Below are positions 11,475-22,375 of a stretch of 64,000 nucleotides of DNA, one piece after another. Numbering within the stretch: position 1 is the stretch's first letter; each line of letters opens with the position of its first letter. Made by a program: the position numbers and the translations under genes. Under the pieces are notes generated by a model. It searched no databases and had not been told where the DNA came from. It saw nothing but the letters and a program-made list of their open reading frames with translations. The stretch comes from Agrypnia vestita (taxonomy: Eukaryota > Arthropoda > Insecta > Trichoptera > Phryganeidae), in assembly GCA_016648135.1 (NCBI GenBank), contig JADDOH010014801.1, positions 1 through 64,000 of the forward strand. Reading direction: 5' to 3'.

Positions 11475-11892
11475 CTAAGTGAGCAGTGTTGAGTATTTAT
11501 ATAGTTTCAAGTATTTGCAATTAAAATTCCTAGAATCCGCAAAACCACAAAATTGTTTCCCTGGAGATCGTTTCATTTCAAAGGGGACTCTACACCACGT
11601 TATTTTACTTGATACAAAATCGATCGCCATTTGTGAAGTTTGTGGAAACGAGACTTGGTTTGTAAGTGGCCAAGGCCTCGGGATTCTTTCCCACAATTCC
11701 ATTTCTCGTTTGGATAACCTTTTTGGGATTATTTACGTTGAATATTTACACAATTTGTTTGGTCGTGCAGAATTTCTCTTTTGCTTGTTGGGGCTTTTAT
11801 TGTCCACCTCTTCCTCACTCGTTTCCGAAATAATTTTAAAGCAGATTTATTTTGTAAACGTTTTAGCGTATCGAATAAAAGTCGGAGTATAA
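11475..11892. other. Block open on both strands, unclassified
   Basis: The + strand is open from 11479 to 11892 (137 codons, but it begins with GTG), and the minus strand is open across 11475-11702 (75 codons). The + translation has a hydrophobic stretch near residues 98-112 (FLFCLLGLLLS). The minus translation starts ELWERIPRPWPLTNQ. Neither resembles a family I know. Composition is more even than in the flanks. It could be a transposon relic, a conserved non-coding element or chance. I do not call a gene. Confidence 0.25.
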
Positions 11893-12434
11893 ATCAGAGG
11901 GAAATATATCTATCCTGATTGTAAATATCCGCGTGTATTTTTGTGACTTTTTTATGTGATTTTTTCTCGAATCCATTGGTTTTCGACATGGAGTAAAATG
12001 AATCATCGAGTGACGGAAGGAAACAATTCCTTTATTGTCTCTCTATCACCAAGTCTGCAGTGACAACGGGTCCCTATAAGTCTCCGCCTGGTACTGCATC
12101 AGCGTGGAGTGACTCATAATAAAACATAGGTGATAACTTAAGTTTTACTAGACCGATTTGAAGTATTTTAATTTTCAGTTACCATTGATCAATTGTGTCT
12201 CGTATTCGTAAAACTATCCTTGTCAGTTATTGAGAAGCTCACATCTTATTGTCTTTCGTGGCCAACCGGTTCAGAGAGTTGTCCTGGATAGCTTTCTCAT
12301 TTTTCAAGTTGTCATTGTATATGGGCACCACTAAGAAGACGTAACTCAGATGCTGAACTTGAAAACCAAGACAATTAACAAAAAATAATTATTCATCTAC
12401 ATAAAAATGATTACTTTAAAACACGGAATAGTCT
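11893..12434. other. Spacer, nothing firmly recognised
   Basis: No supported frame. Bases 12220-12330 are of ordinary composition but have no recognisable content. Confidence 0.5.
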
Positions 12435-12560
12435 AAATTGAGGTGGCTCGGATAAGTCGTTCGAATGCCAGAGGAACGATTCTCAGCGTGCCTCTTGCTT
12501 ATTTCGGAGAAAAAGCGGTGGGAAGATATATGCACCTTGTCGAGAACTGAAGCCCCAGAC
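12435..12560 (+). pseudogene. LINE pol C-terminal fragment
   Basis: The + strand reads RWLG, a stop, then VVRMPEERF, followed by EKKRWEDICTL. This fits the RWLGHVxRMPEER motif that follows the RT domain in many LINE polymerases, with the His codon turned into a stop. It is a short isolated fragment with no RT domain nearby. Confidence 0.45.
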
Positions 12561-13044
12561 CCACCACGGTTAAATGGATAAAAATTATGATAATTATAAT
12601 ATTAATTTTTAGACGCTTTTATTTATCTTCACTTGTCTTTCTGTCACAAAATCTTGTAATGAATATTTGACCCGCTTTTAACTTTTTTGTATACTATTTG
12701 AAATCATGCTAATTTTGAAAACGAAATAATGTTTCATTTAATTTAATGATGAAAACGGAATCAGATCAACTATTGGATTCTAGTTACGGTTACGGATTTA
12801 CATTTGAAATTATTCAGTTAATAGCAGGTTAATAGCATTCGGAAAAGAAACATTCAATTCAAGGAACAAAGCAATTCGAATTGATTACAAGATTTAACGT
12901 GGCGACGACTAAAAAGTAGAAGAAAATATTACATTTAAAAAAAATCACACTTTTATATAAATGACAAAAAAGGAGGAAATATTTTATTTAACAGCCACAG
13001 TACTAAGAGCGATCATAGTGTATGCGTATGTCAATAAAATCAAC
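12561..13044. other. AT-rich spacer
   Basis: No gene. Bases near 12745-12790 resemble the low-copy word near 5770. Confidence 0.5.
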
Positions 13045-13291
13045 AGTGTGGGACGCATATGGAAATAAACACAATTGTTTTTTAAGTTCTTCCTTTTTAA
13101 TATTTGCGTTTATTATATTTATTTAAGATTATTATCAATCATTATTCAGAGATTGATAATGCCTTCATAAAGCGAAACGCGTCTCAGAAAATACAAAAAG
13201 GTAAAACTTAAAAAATAATTGTTTTTATTGCCATATGTGTGATTTTGGAGTTCTACGAACTTACCTCTGAAACAATAAAAGTGTGGGACGC
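13045..13291 (+). mobile_element. Retroposed insertion with 12-bp target duplication
   Basis: AGTGTGGGACGC at 13045-13056 is repeated exactly at 13280-13291, framing a 223-bp insert (13057-13279). The insert ends in AACAATAAAA on the + strand. It carries a 33-bp imperfect inverted repeat (CATATGGAAATAAACAC near 13056 with its mirror near 13235) and the phrase AAGCGAAACGCGTCTCAG. From memory, that phrase resembles the terminal repeats of Penelope-like retroelements. A long target duplication and A-rich end fit retrotransposition. The family call is tentative. Confidence 0.55.
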
Positions 13292-13509
13292 TTTCAATCT
13301 CCAACGATCACGATCGCTTGCATTAAATAAGCTGTACATTCCCATCACTACGTAAAACTCTCTCATTAGAGTTCTGTTCGATTATTTATCCTTAGTTATG
13401 TTTAACACGTACCACAAATTGCTAAAATCTGCTCCACGTATTTGATTTTATTTACATTCTACAGTTTTTCTTTGGATGTGGACAACAATTATGAATTGCA
13501 CTATTTTAA

Positions 13510-13936
13510 CACTCCTGTTCTGGAAAGGGGTACAACTTAACCCCTATATTCTTTTTAATCCCCATAAATATCCCAAAGAATACAACACCCAAAGAAATAA
13601 AATGGTAATGTGTAGTGAGACAGTCAAAAGTAGAAAAAATTATGTTTTTCCATTGAGAATCGGCAATATTCTATACGATACGCTTACTTCATTCTGTTTG
13701 CACGGCTTCTATCAGTCGGACACTTGTGAGTGACGAGACCTCAACATACTACGGTTTCTTATAAAATGATGACAAATTTCGTAGAATCTTGTTCGCATTG
13801 TATAAGAAATGCAATTAAAATATTTTTGATCATTTTCAAAGCATTAAACTTCATTAAAACGCTCATTTTACTGGGGTCCCGTTTGTACCCCGCTCCAACC
13901 CCCGATCCTTTTTTCAATCTCCGGTACCCGAAGGTT
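13510..13936 (+). mobile_element. Non-autonomous repeat 'GGGGTACAA', intact copy
   Basis: Near its left end it has GAAAGGGGTACAACTTAACCCC (split: GAAAGGGGTACAA, CTTAACCCC). Near its right end is the mirrored GGGGTCCCGTTTGTACCCC, so it has terminal-like inverted repeats of about 28 bp. It is closely related over its full length to 44725-45721, which is interrupted by a 0.6-kb insertion. Short open frames run across it but differ between copies, so it is non-coding. Confidence 0.65.
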
Positions 13937-15228
13937 AAGTAAGATAAGCGCTTGAACAATGAAAAATCGGATTACTTGCATGTTTACCGGGATCATTATT
14001 AAATTAACGATCGAACATCTCTACCTCTTGGTCAATAGACGAGGATCTGGCCGCTAGACATACAAATTATTCGTATACAAATTTATTAATTCAATATGTC
14101 AACTCCAGATAACTTTACAACAGAATGAAGAAACTCGTGTTGTACCAAAGTTGGTGACGAAGTTTGTATTGTACGGCTAAACATTTAATAAGGTTTTGTG
14201 TACCGAGTGCGTCTTGTCGGTGTGTTCAAACTGTTTTGACTCACGAGAGGTTGGGAAGGTCAAACAAAGAATTATACGTAAAAGTGCATACAAAATTATT
14301 ACCTACACTAGTTACAACCTGTCAAAAATGACACGCCGATTCCAAAAGAATGAGTATTTACTTATTTATAGCAGACGCCCATGAAATCGTTATAACGATT
14401 TTTATCAAAATATTTAAACATTTTTTTTTATATTTCCACAAGAATTTAACATAGTTTTTTTTATAACACGTCGTCCTGATTGAAATGACTAAAATCTCTA
14501 ATTGCCCTTTAAACAGCTTCCTTTTTCTTCGCTAAGAACTACAAACAGTCCATTTCCTGATTATCCGCGAGGTGGAAAACAAATAAATTTTGAACAAAAG
14601 TGCGATTAAAATATGTACTCCAATTTGATCTACCCAATAAATTAGAGAATGATAATATACAACATTTAGAATCAATACAGATCAATCCCCGTTTTGGTTG
14701 TCAAAGAATATAGTAAAATTTGGAAAAAAAATACGTTAAAAATAAATCGTTGCTTAAGACGATATTAATTTAAATTATATATGAAAATAGTTTGCCTTAT
14801 TCATTGTTTCCATCATTCAAAGAAAAAAATTCAAAACCACAAAAACGACTATGCTACAAGTATTCGAAACCGACTAACAAAATCTGAACTTTTTTTGTTG
14901 CAATAATGTCTCACTACCCACTCGACTATACTCTTTTAGCTTTAGGCTTTAGCTTTTATCGAGAGCTTTTTAACGAGAGAATTAACGCACAGAATTAAGT
15001 TTCTTTCGTTGCAAATATTTTACTATTAATAAGATTTTCTATATTTAAATTTCGGTGGCCCAGAATCCTATTTTCAACCATTTTAGGTCGTCGCGATCTC
15101 GCGATAATAATATGACATGTATATATTAATTGGAAGACTATTTGTATTAATAAGAAAATAAAATTAGCCGACATGTGTTCGTCTTTTTAATTAGATGGCA
15201 AAATATTGAATGGTTGTAAATATAGAAA
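13937..15228. other. Spacer, nothing recognised
   Basis: AT-rich, with no supported gene or repeat partner. Confidence 0.55.
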
Positions 15229-15550
15229 TGTGGTGTATGAGGAGTGCGTAGTGATAGTGTGAAAGAGATGAATGCATGCGGTAGGAAGCGGGGGGAAACG
15301 GGCGACGCCATTCGGGCACTGACGGTCGCACGCAGCACTGTGGTATAATCACTTCCTGAGTATGATAAGTTTTCTTTGAAATAAGGAAGAAATTGAATAC
15401 CCGATCTTGTTCAGTAATTATCACTTTATTTATAAACAATCCTCTGCGTGCGACCGTCAGTGCCCGAATGGCGTCGCCCGTTTCCCCCCGCTTCCTACCG
15501 CATGCATTCATCTCTTTCACACTATCACTACGCACTCCTCATACACCACA
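15229..15550. repeat. Perfect 106-bp inverted repeat with 110-bp spacer
   Basis: Bases 15229-15334 and 15445-15550 are exact reverse complements (106 of 106 by eye). The arms begin TGTGGTGTATGAGG and end CGGTCGCACGCA, and they are far more GC-rich than the flanks. The 110-bp spacer is AT-rich. The outer ends are TGTGG...CCACA, but I see no target duplication. A transcript would form a very stable stem. It could be a MITE-like element, part of a retroelement terminus, or a hairpin-RNA locus. Open frames through the arms are mirror artefacts. Confidence 0.85.
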
Positions 15551-15971
15551 ATATTTAAATAAAACAACTCAGTTTCCTTCTTACTAAGACCGTCAATTAA
15601 ATTAAAACCGCGAGAGGGATGCCCTGAGCGGCAAAGAGAGGTACCTTTCTCAGGGTCTAATATTAATGGAGTATATGAGGTTTCGAGCAATCACCATTTT
15701 GGAACATGGCGATGGAAAAGGATAGCTGTCTAGCCTTCCTTTTCCAGTTCGCCTGAGGCCGAGGCTGGGTCAATTATGCAGAAATATTTTATGGAAATCT
15801 TTTAACAATTACGGGAGTCATCACATCACTACAAAATCTGTTAATTTTCCATCACCAAATTTTTCAAATTTCAAATATTACTTATCTAGGAAAAATATAT
15901 GAAGTGGAAGAAGAAAATCAATAAGATGCGCTAAAATTTTATCTTTTTTATCAGAACTATTAAAAACAGAA
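15551..15971. other. Unclassified block
   Basis: Bases 15605-15780 are GC-richer and contain an imperfect stem (GGAAAAGGATAGC with a mirrored partner). No protein or known element recognised. Confidence 0.4.
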
Positions 15972-16451
15972 AAGGCTGGACATTCACTGCAAATGCATAT
16001 TTCGGCGTTTTTTTTTACGAAAATGCGGGTTATTATTATTCATTTATATCAGAATGTTTACATTTACTCTACAAATTTAAAACATTATAACTTTATTATT
16101 ATTTAATATTTCTTGATTTCCTTGGTAAAAGTTCTAGGTAATAAAGTAAACTTTATCCGTATAAAAAAACATATTATGCGTACATATAAATATACATTAA
16201 AAATTAGCGCCGCCTAGGACACTAAAAATGATTTTTCGCCACGGCTTGTCGATTAATACATATATTTTATTCATTATTGTAAATACTGTCCAGTTTATTA
16301 CTTTTAATTAATGACAAAGGCTCTGTCTAAGTTATTGCTCCAAAAAAATTGCAGCCTAGATTATACATTCTGATATAAATGAATAATAAAAATCCACATT
16401 TTCGTAAAAAAAAAACGCCGAAAAATGCACTTGCAGTGAATGTGCCGCCTT
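15972..16451. mobile_element. MITE-like element, 480 bp
   Basis: Terminal inverted repeats of about 90 bp: AAGGCTGGACATTCACTGC at 15972 mirrors GCAGTGAATGTGCCGCCTT ending at 16451. The mirrored TTTCGGCGTTTTTTTTTACG and ATTCATTTATATCAGAATG words continue inward. The interior is AT-rich and non-coding. No clear target duplication could be assigned, so superfamily is open. Confidence 0.75.
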
Positions 16452-17682
16452 AAACTCAGAGAGAAGTATAAAAATCAGCCAAATACATATTTTTTATTAT
16501 TCCCAGAAGAACAAGGTAATACATAAAATAGACGGGACGTACGTTTAAAGTTTCTATGAGAAATGTCAAGACATTTGACAAACTACAAGTGCACAAAGTA
16601 ATAGTGGTAATAGTGTAAGTATAATAGCGGTCGTGGCATGATTGTTATGTTTTATTGCTTGATATATGCTTTATATCTTGAGAATATGTGGAAGTGTTAC
16701 ATAAGTACACATAAACGAATAGCGCGAAATACTCCTTGTAAAACTTTAATATTCAGGAAATTTGCTTAGCGGAGGTTGGTATCGTAGTCCTGATCGAAGA
16801 AAAAAATTTCCGAAAATTGCGTCATGAGTAACGAAACGAGAAACTGTATGATTACTGAAATCTTCCTCATAAGTAGATATCGATTTGTTATCCTTAACTT
16901 TGAGATTCAATTCATTAGGAATCTTTTTGTATTTCACTTTCAAGGGATAAATTAATCAATAATTCTAAAACTAAATGGTAGGTGGATTTACCAATGGGTC
17001 AATTTACCAATGGCTGTATAAACATTTAGAGAGACATTAAATACAAAGTATTCCTCAACTCCTACAGTGTATTTTCATTGTAAGTTTCTCGAGAACCTCG
17101 AGACATGACCCGAGTTACAAGTTTTGACTTCAAATTAGGAAACCAGATCCCTGAAATGACAGGGAAATGGAAAATTTACTCGTCTCTGTACCGCTTCTGG
17201 CTACTAATTTGCTCGGTGACCCCAAACAGATATCACCAGAGCCACCCTACGGAAACTAAAAACATTAATCAAATCCTTACACATTTAATTCGTGCTCAAG
17301 CTTTGCACGGTGTGACAAACTAACGCATGTGTTGTGTGTGTCAAAATTATTCCAGTAAATTATTTGCTAAACATTGAACATCATTTATCAACACTGTGTT
17401 AAGTTAAGCAGCTTTAGCAACATTGAAAATTATTTTCCTTTCCAGTTTGCAATTTGAGATAATGTAAGCATAATTTATATTCTTTTAACACCATTAATTT
17501 ATTTAATAACTTTGTTGATAATCATATGAGTTTATTTATTAAACCTATCCAGTTTCTCAAGATACCACAGGGTGGTAAAGAACACTTTACTAAATTCAAC
17601 TTAAATTATTTAATTTAAAAAGTATACATCACTAGAACCTGACCAGAAAAAATATTAAGATACGAAAAAAAAAGATATAGGT
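16452..17682. other. Spacer, nothing firmly recognised
   Basis: The + strand is open across 17105-17323 with a fairly balanced composition, but there is no domain, splice support or start context to call a gene. Confidence 0.5.
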
Positions 17683-17775
17683 ATTATAGATGTCTTATAG
17701 AGACAAAGCTACTTGTTCATATGGGAAAGTAGATATGGAAGTCTTTTCGGTGTCCATACGGAAAAATACCTTAAA
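17683..17775 (+). repeat. Dispersed repeat 'ATAGATGTCTCA', copy 2
   Basis: It contains ATTATAGATGTCTTATAGAG and ATGGAAGTCTTTTCGG, matching copy 1 at 9121-9245. It lies about 180 bp from a SINE. Confidence 0.6.
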
Positions 17776-17954
17776 AATTTTATGGGATTTTTTTTAAGGA
17801 TAGGACTGGTGGTTAAATGTAATTGCTTATTAATGATATTTAAGTAATTTTATATGCTTAACTTATTTCTGACAATTACGAATTATCCATTTTATGACCA
17901 ACATTATTTTTAGGTATAGTAGAATAATTTTAATCAGAAGTAAATAATTAATTG

Positions 17955-18112
17955 AGTAGCTTATTGGTGCAATGGTTATAACTCTCGCCTACTGATGCAG
18001 TGGTCAATGGATCACGCCCCATTCCATGTCACCAACAAGTTGGTCCTATTTTCATAGCATAAGCATTTAACTTAGTTTGAAAATAGTTATTGGTACGGAC
18101 AGTAGACACTAA
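17955..18112 (+). mobile_element. tRNA-derived SINE, copy 1
   Basis: It begins AGTAGCTTATTGGTGCAATGG, which resembles a pol III A box (TAGCTTATTGG). About 45 bp later GGATCACGCCCC is a decayed B box. The tRNA-unrelated part contains TTCATAGCATAAGCATTTAAC. Three other copies lie at 34156-34323 (-), 50855-51007 (-) and 62221-62365 (+). This is a non-autonomous retroposon with no protein. Confidence 0.7.
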
Positions 18113-19497
18113 AAAAAATATGAATAATATAAACTTAATTCAAATGATCAAATTTTTAAGAAAATATTGCTAAAGAGAAGGATTTGGAAGGACAATTTAA
18201 AATAGTTTTCACACATTCGAAGAAATTTTAGAAAATATTCGTTTCTCAAGCTTTGTCATAATAATATTATATAAATCGAAAAAGTGTTACTATTGAATCA
18301 AAATCATTAATTTAGTAAGTAAGTAATTCATTGAAGTATTTACAAATAGCTATTTCACGGTTTTTTTTAATCTGATACAAGAGATAAAGTTCCAAGGAAA
18401 AAACTATTTATCAGTTTTTTTTTTCTTCGGAACTTTTAAGTTTAATTAAGTACAGATTTCTCCATAGAATGTTCGTTTTGACCTATAAAGGAATACAGTT
18501 TGCCTTAGTTACAAATATCCACCGCTAGAAGCTTTTCTATAGGTACTGAAAACGATTTTCACGATCACGCCCTTTCAAAAAAAAACAAGACATTGTTCCA
18601 AATTTTATGTGGATTGTATAAGTATCTTAGTAGTACAAAGGTTTAACTATGTTTGTGGTAAAAAAATAATAATGTGCTACTGATATAAATGATAAACAAA
18701 ATCCGTGTCTACGTTAAAAAGTCAAAATATTCATCAATATTAAACGTAGGCCCTTAAAATCAATATAAAGTCACGTTAATAAAGTAGCGCAAATGGAAAA
18801 TTATTTATGTCTTCTTCATATTCAGATGTTTTTAAAACCATGTATAAAAAAACTTTCAAAAATGTTATAGGTACCCGAAAAAGTTGTTTCCTATTTTAAA
18901 TATTTATTTTAATGTCGCGTACCTATACACTGATGCTTTGTATTTTGAGGCTTCTTTAGATTAATTTTCAAAAGGTAGGTAATTTATGGCATTGGTAAAT
19001 ATTTCAAGCTTTCTGCAAAAGTAATATTATAGCTTTAACTGGCTTTATCAACTTTTGCGGTTGACTTCCTGTTGCTAAATACAATGAAGTCAAATACTAA
19101 ATAAACCGTATGCTTTAATATTGTTTACAACTTTTGCCATTCTCAATTCAATATCTTCTGATGTTTGTAACGAAATAAACAATATTATTTTACATTACCT
19201 GATAATCGTTGAAACTTTATTACGTATTTATATTTTTTGTTAGTGTGAACCTTTTACTTAATATTACATATATTTTTTATAATACATTTTACATTACATC
19301 GGTGTTTTTACATCAGTCATTTACAGTCATCAAAAGTTTTTCTCTTTATTACATATTAATAATTAATATTATGAAAATGAATCATGTTAAAAATCCTTTG
19401 GGGCAATTTTTTCTTTTTTTAAAATTGCTAAAATGCAATCTTCACCATAACAATTAACTTGTAACATATTTACACGCTATTCTTAGATTTTATATGA
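18113..19497. other. AT-rich spacer, nothing recognised
   Basis: Very AT-rich. The longest frame (19209-19457, +) translates to Phe/Ile/Asn-rich sequence typical of random AT DNA. Confidence 0.55.
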
Positions 19498-20330
19498 TAC
19501 TAGCTGTCCTTAACCGGCGTTGCACGGGTTAAGGATTAAGTTTAAAATAAATTTGTGAGGGTAAACAAAGGTTCGATTCGAATGGTATAGATTTGCATCA
19601 AAAATATATAAGCGGAGATATAAGGGTTATATAAATATATAAGGGTTAAAAGAATAGAGGGGAAATGTCGCCTATGTTACCCTCCGAGTCCTAAAGAATA
19701 AGGTTGCAAATTTTGAGTCCGATCGGTTAAACGGTACAGATTTGCATCGAAAATATGTCAGGGGGAGGGGAAGGGGTATAATAATAGGGAGGAAATGTCA
19801 CCTATGTTACCCGCCGAGTCCTAAAGAATAAGTTTCCAAATTATGAATCCGATCGGTCAAATGGTATAGATTTGCGTCGAAAATATGTCAGGGGGAGGGG
19901 AATTGGTATGAGAATAGGGAGGAAATGTTGCCTATGTTACCCACCGAGTCCTTAAGAAGAATAAGTTTACAAATTTTGAGTCCGATCGGTCAAACGGTAC
20001 AGATTTGCATCGAAAATATGTCAGGGGGAGGGGAAGGGGTAAAAGAATATGGGGGAAATATTGCCTATGTTACCCGCCGAGTCCTAAAGAATAAGTTTCC
20101 ACATTTTGAGTCCGATCGGTCAAACGGTACAGATTTGCATCGAAAATATTGTCAGAGGGAGGGGAAGGGGTGTGAGAATAGGAAGGAAATGTTGCCTATG
20201 TTACCCGCCGTGTATAATAAGTACCTATGCAAAATTTGAATCGAATCGGACAAATGGTGTGGATTTGGATAGAGAATAGACAGGCAGACAGACATTGAGT
20301 TTTATGGTATAGATTTACTTCTTGAATATC
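19498..20330 (+). repeat. Retroelement-derived minisatellite, five units of about 130 bp
   Basis: The block opens with ATACTAGCTGTCCTTAACC and CGGCGTTGCACGGG, which resemble the start of common lepidopteran RTE/SINE-type remnants. Five tandem units follow. Their GGAAATGT words start at 19661, 19791, 19921, 20053 (GGAAATAT) and 20184, giving periods of 130-132. Each carries CCGAGTCCTAAAGAATAAG, GTCCGATCGGTCAAACGG and ATATGTCAGGGGGAGGGG. The last unit decays and ends in ACAGGCAGACAGACATT. A frame of about 104 codons runs through the array, but the period is not always a multiple of three, so I treat it as non-coding. Related units occur at 33000-33275 and 58-95. Confidence 0.8.
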
Positions 20331-20930
20331 CCGTAATATAAATTAGTTGAATTTTTCAGTAAAAAATTATAGTATAACCTGTATATATCAATCGAGGCGA
20401 TTATATCTTAAAACCGTATTAGTAATATTACATAATAAATGAATAGAACCCAGCAAACATGTGTCACAAGGCAAGTAATCACAACTTATTTTGATGTGCT
20501 CAATATAAAAATTATTTTAGACATATACTTTATTTTCATTGTCCTGTATGTCTTTAACAATTTAACAAACGAAAAAAAGGTTATTGAAAAGCAGAGCCGT
20601 TTTGAAAATACCATACTACTGATAGGTTAAATATAACAGGTAAAGATATGCTCTTGACCTCCGAACCGAACTGGCAAACATTCGCTCATTCGAATATTTC
20701 TAAGTGACGCGGTAGGATATTTTACCCGTATATGGATGAATGAATGAAAATATTGGAAACTATTAATGAGTGGTTAATTAACTATTCAATATACAAACGA
20801 ATTAAACTAAGACTATTCTTTAAATTACACTAATTTGCAATATATTATTCGTAAATGGACACTTTATTATCGCTGGGTAACATGTATTTAACATTCGCTA
20901 GAACATTCAATACAATTCTCGCACGCATAT
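20331..20930. other. Spacer, nothing recognised
   Basis: AT-rich, no gene. Confidence 0.5.
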
Positions 20931-20934
20931 TTAT

Positions 20935-21105
20935 TGCTTATTTTACTTATGTGGCGTTGATCAGTTGGGTACGACTGGCTATCCTGGGCGTCGTCTCGCG
21001 CGCGTACTTTGCATTGAATCGAACTGTCAAACACGATGTCTTGCGCCGCGGCCTAGATCCGTATTTATTCCCGCAAATGCTGGTATTTTATAGATTATTC
21101 TAGTG
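20935..21105. other. CpG-rich unclassified island
   Basis: Bases 20960-21070 (GGGCGTCGTCTCGCGCGCG and following) are strongly CpG-rich in an AT-rich setting. The + strand is open from 20855 to 21103 with a hydrophobic N-half (LARIFIAYFTYVALISW), but no known protein is evident and no splice sites fit clearly. It could be a promoter fragment or a repeat edge. Confidence 0.25.
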
Positions 21106-21164
21106 TTTAGGAAAAATTCTCGTTTCTAGAGCGGCACTAGCTCCGCCTTTTACACCAAACACCT

Positions 21165-21365
21165 TAGTTTTTTGAACCTTCGGGACCATTCTATGAATTA
21201 TTTGTATTTGCTAAAATGTCTTCGTCGCTTCCAGATTGTTCCATAAGTTTCCCGAATTTTGTAGGGCGTCCCAGAATGTTGTGGAATGTTCGAGAGTTTT
21301 TGATGTTTTTTTTCACTCTGACAGTGCACTGTCATCTTGTTACAATATTTTATCTGATTGACTGT
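21165..21365. promoter_or_regulatory. Cluster of heat-shock-element-like pentamers in a repeat
   Basis: GAATGTTGTGGAATGTTCGAGAG (21274-21296; split GAATGTTGTGG, AATGTTCGAGAG) contains alternating GAA/TTC pentamers with one mismatch. GAACCTTCGGGAC near 21173 is another partial match. A related segment at 27013-27135 shares TGGAAT-TTCGAGAG and the TTACAATAT end, so this is probably part of a repeat. Binding function is untested. Confidence 0.3.
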
Positions 21366-22171
21366 CACATATCGCAAAGTTAAACAAACCATTAACGAAA
21401 TTCATGTACATTTATAATTGCAATATGAGTGGTGGGATAGTTAAACTTGCATACTTAAGTCATTTAGTATTTATCTAGTTGTGACAGCTAATGACTAAAA
21501 TAAACTATATTCGTAAAATGCTGGATATTATCAACACGCACTTGATAGCTCAGATTTACAGTTAACTCATTTATACGATCCACACCTTCAGCATCCATTA
21601 TCTCCAATAAGATCACGACGACTTGGACAATCCATTGCGGTAGATAATAAAATTTTATCTCTAAAAAGTAGATCAGTCAGTCGGAAAAGTAGACTAAATG
21701 TGTTAACATCACATTAAAACGCTATTATTAATAATAATTAACATTTAATACGTACTTACGTATAATATTATATATTCAAGGATGAGAAATAAACCAATAT
21801 AATCACAAGCATAAATAAATTAAGAAAACTATTAAAACTGATGTGTTTAAAAGCTTTTTGATTTAAAATTTATTCAGATATAAATGAAATAATAATTATT
21901 TAAAATTTATGAAATTCGATATTTATTTAATGGCAGTAATAATGATAAAAAAAATTCGAGCGACTGCACTACAAAATGAAACATTTAATTAATTAAGCTG
22001 TGCTAGATTTTTACCATTCAGCACGGAATTTTAAATCAACCCAATAAATAACCGTAAACTACTTATTTTTATATGAAATAATGTTTCAACTTTCTGCGAG
22101 AAGAATTTAAAAAATCTCGCAAAGAGCTTAATAAAATAAATTATTTTCTTTTTCTTTTCAAAAGTAGGTAG
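21366..22171. other. AT-rich spacer, nothing recognised
   Basis: No gene or repeat partner seen. Confidence 0.55.
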
Positions 22172-22372
22172 TTATACATTTAAGAGTTTTCCGATACCAT
22201 CAATACGATCGTTTAGTCCTAATAAAATCCTTTTAAGAACTTCCGGCCTTCTTTTTGCTAAATTTGAATCTGAATTGATTTTATTCGCTTTCCTTCGTGT
22301 AGACTTCGTTTCCGTAAAATTACCCACATTACGAAAGTCATCAAAAATAAATACATGTTCGGTTTGCACAAT
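22172..22372 (-). pseudogene. Open frame of 66 codons with protein-like composition, unidentified
   Basis: The minus frame is open from a TGA at 22373-22375 to its TAA just past codon 65. It reads FIFDDFRNVGNFTETKSTRR, then a basic and hydrophobic C-terminus (AKRRPEVLKRILLGLNDRIDGIGKLL). The last part would make an amphipathic helix. No ATG lies in frame and no acceptor AG sits just upstream. It therefore looks like the C-terminal piece of a broken gene, for example a transposase or a small nuclear-protein tail. The family is not recognised. Confidence 0.3.
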
Positions 22373-22375
22373 TCA

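Noticed and set aside
13476..13942. Two consecutive + frames as a small gene
   Set aside because: They fall inside the GGGGTACAA repeat, and the related copy at 44725-45721 does not preserve them.
15191..15535. 114-codon minus frame and mirrored + frames
   Set aside because: They are produced by the perfect inverted repeat, so the same text is read from both arms.
19925..20239. 104-codon + frame through the tandem repeat
   Set aside because: Unit lengths of 130-132 bp shift the frame between units, so it is open by chance, and the text simply repeats the unit.
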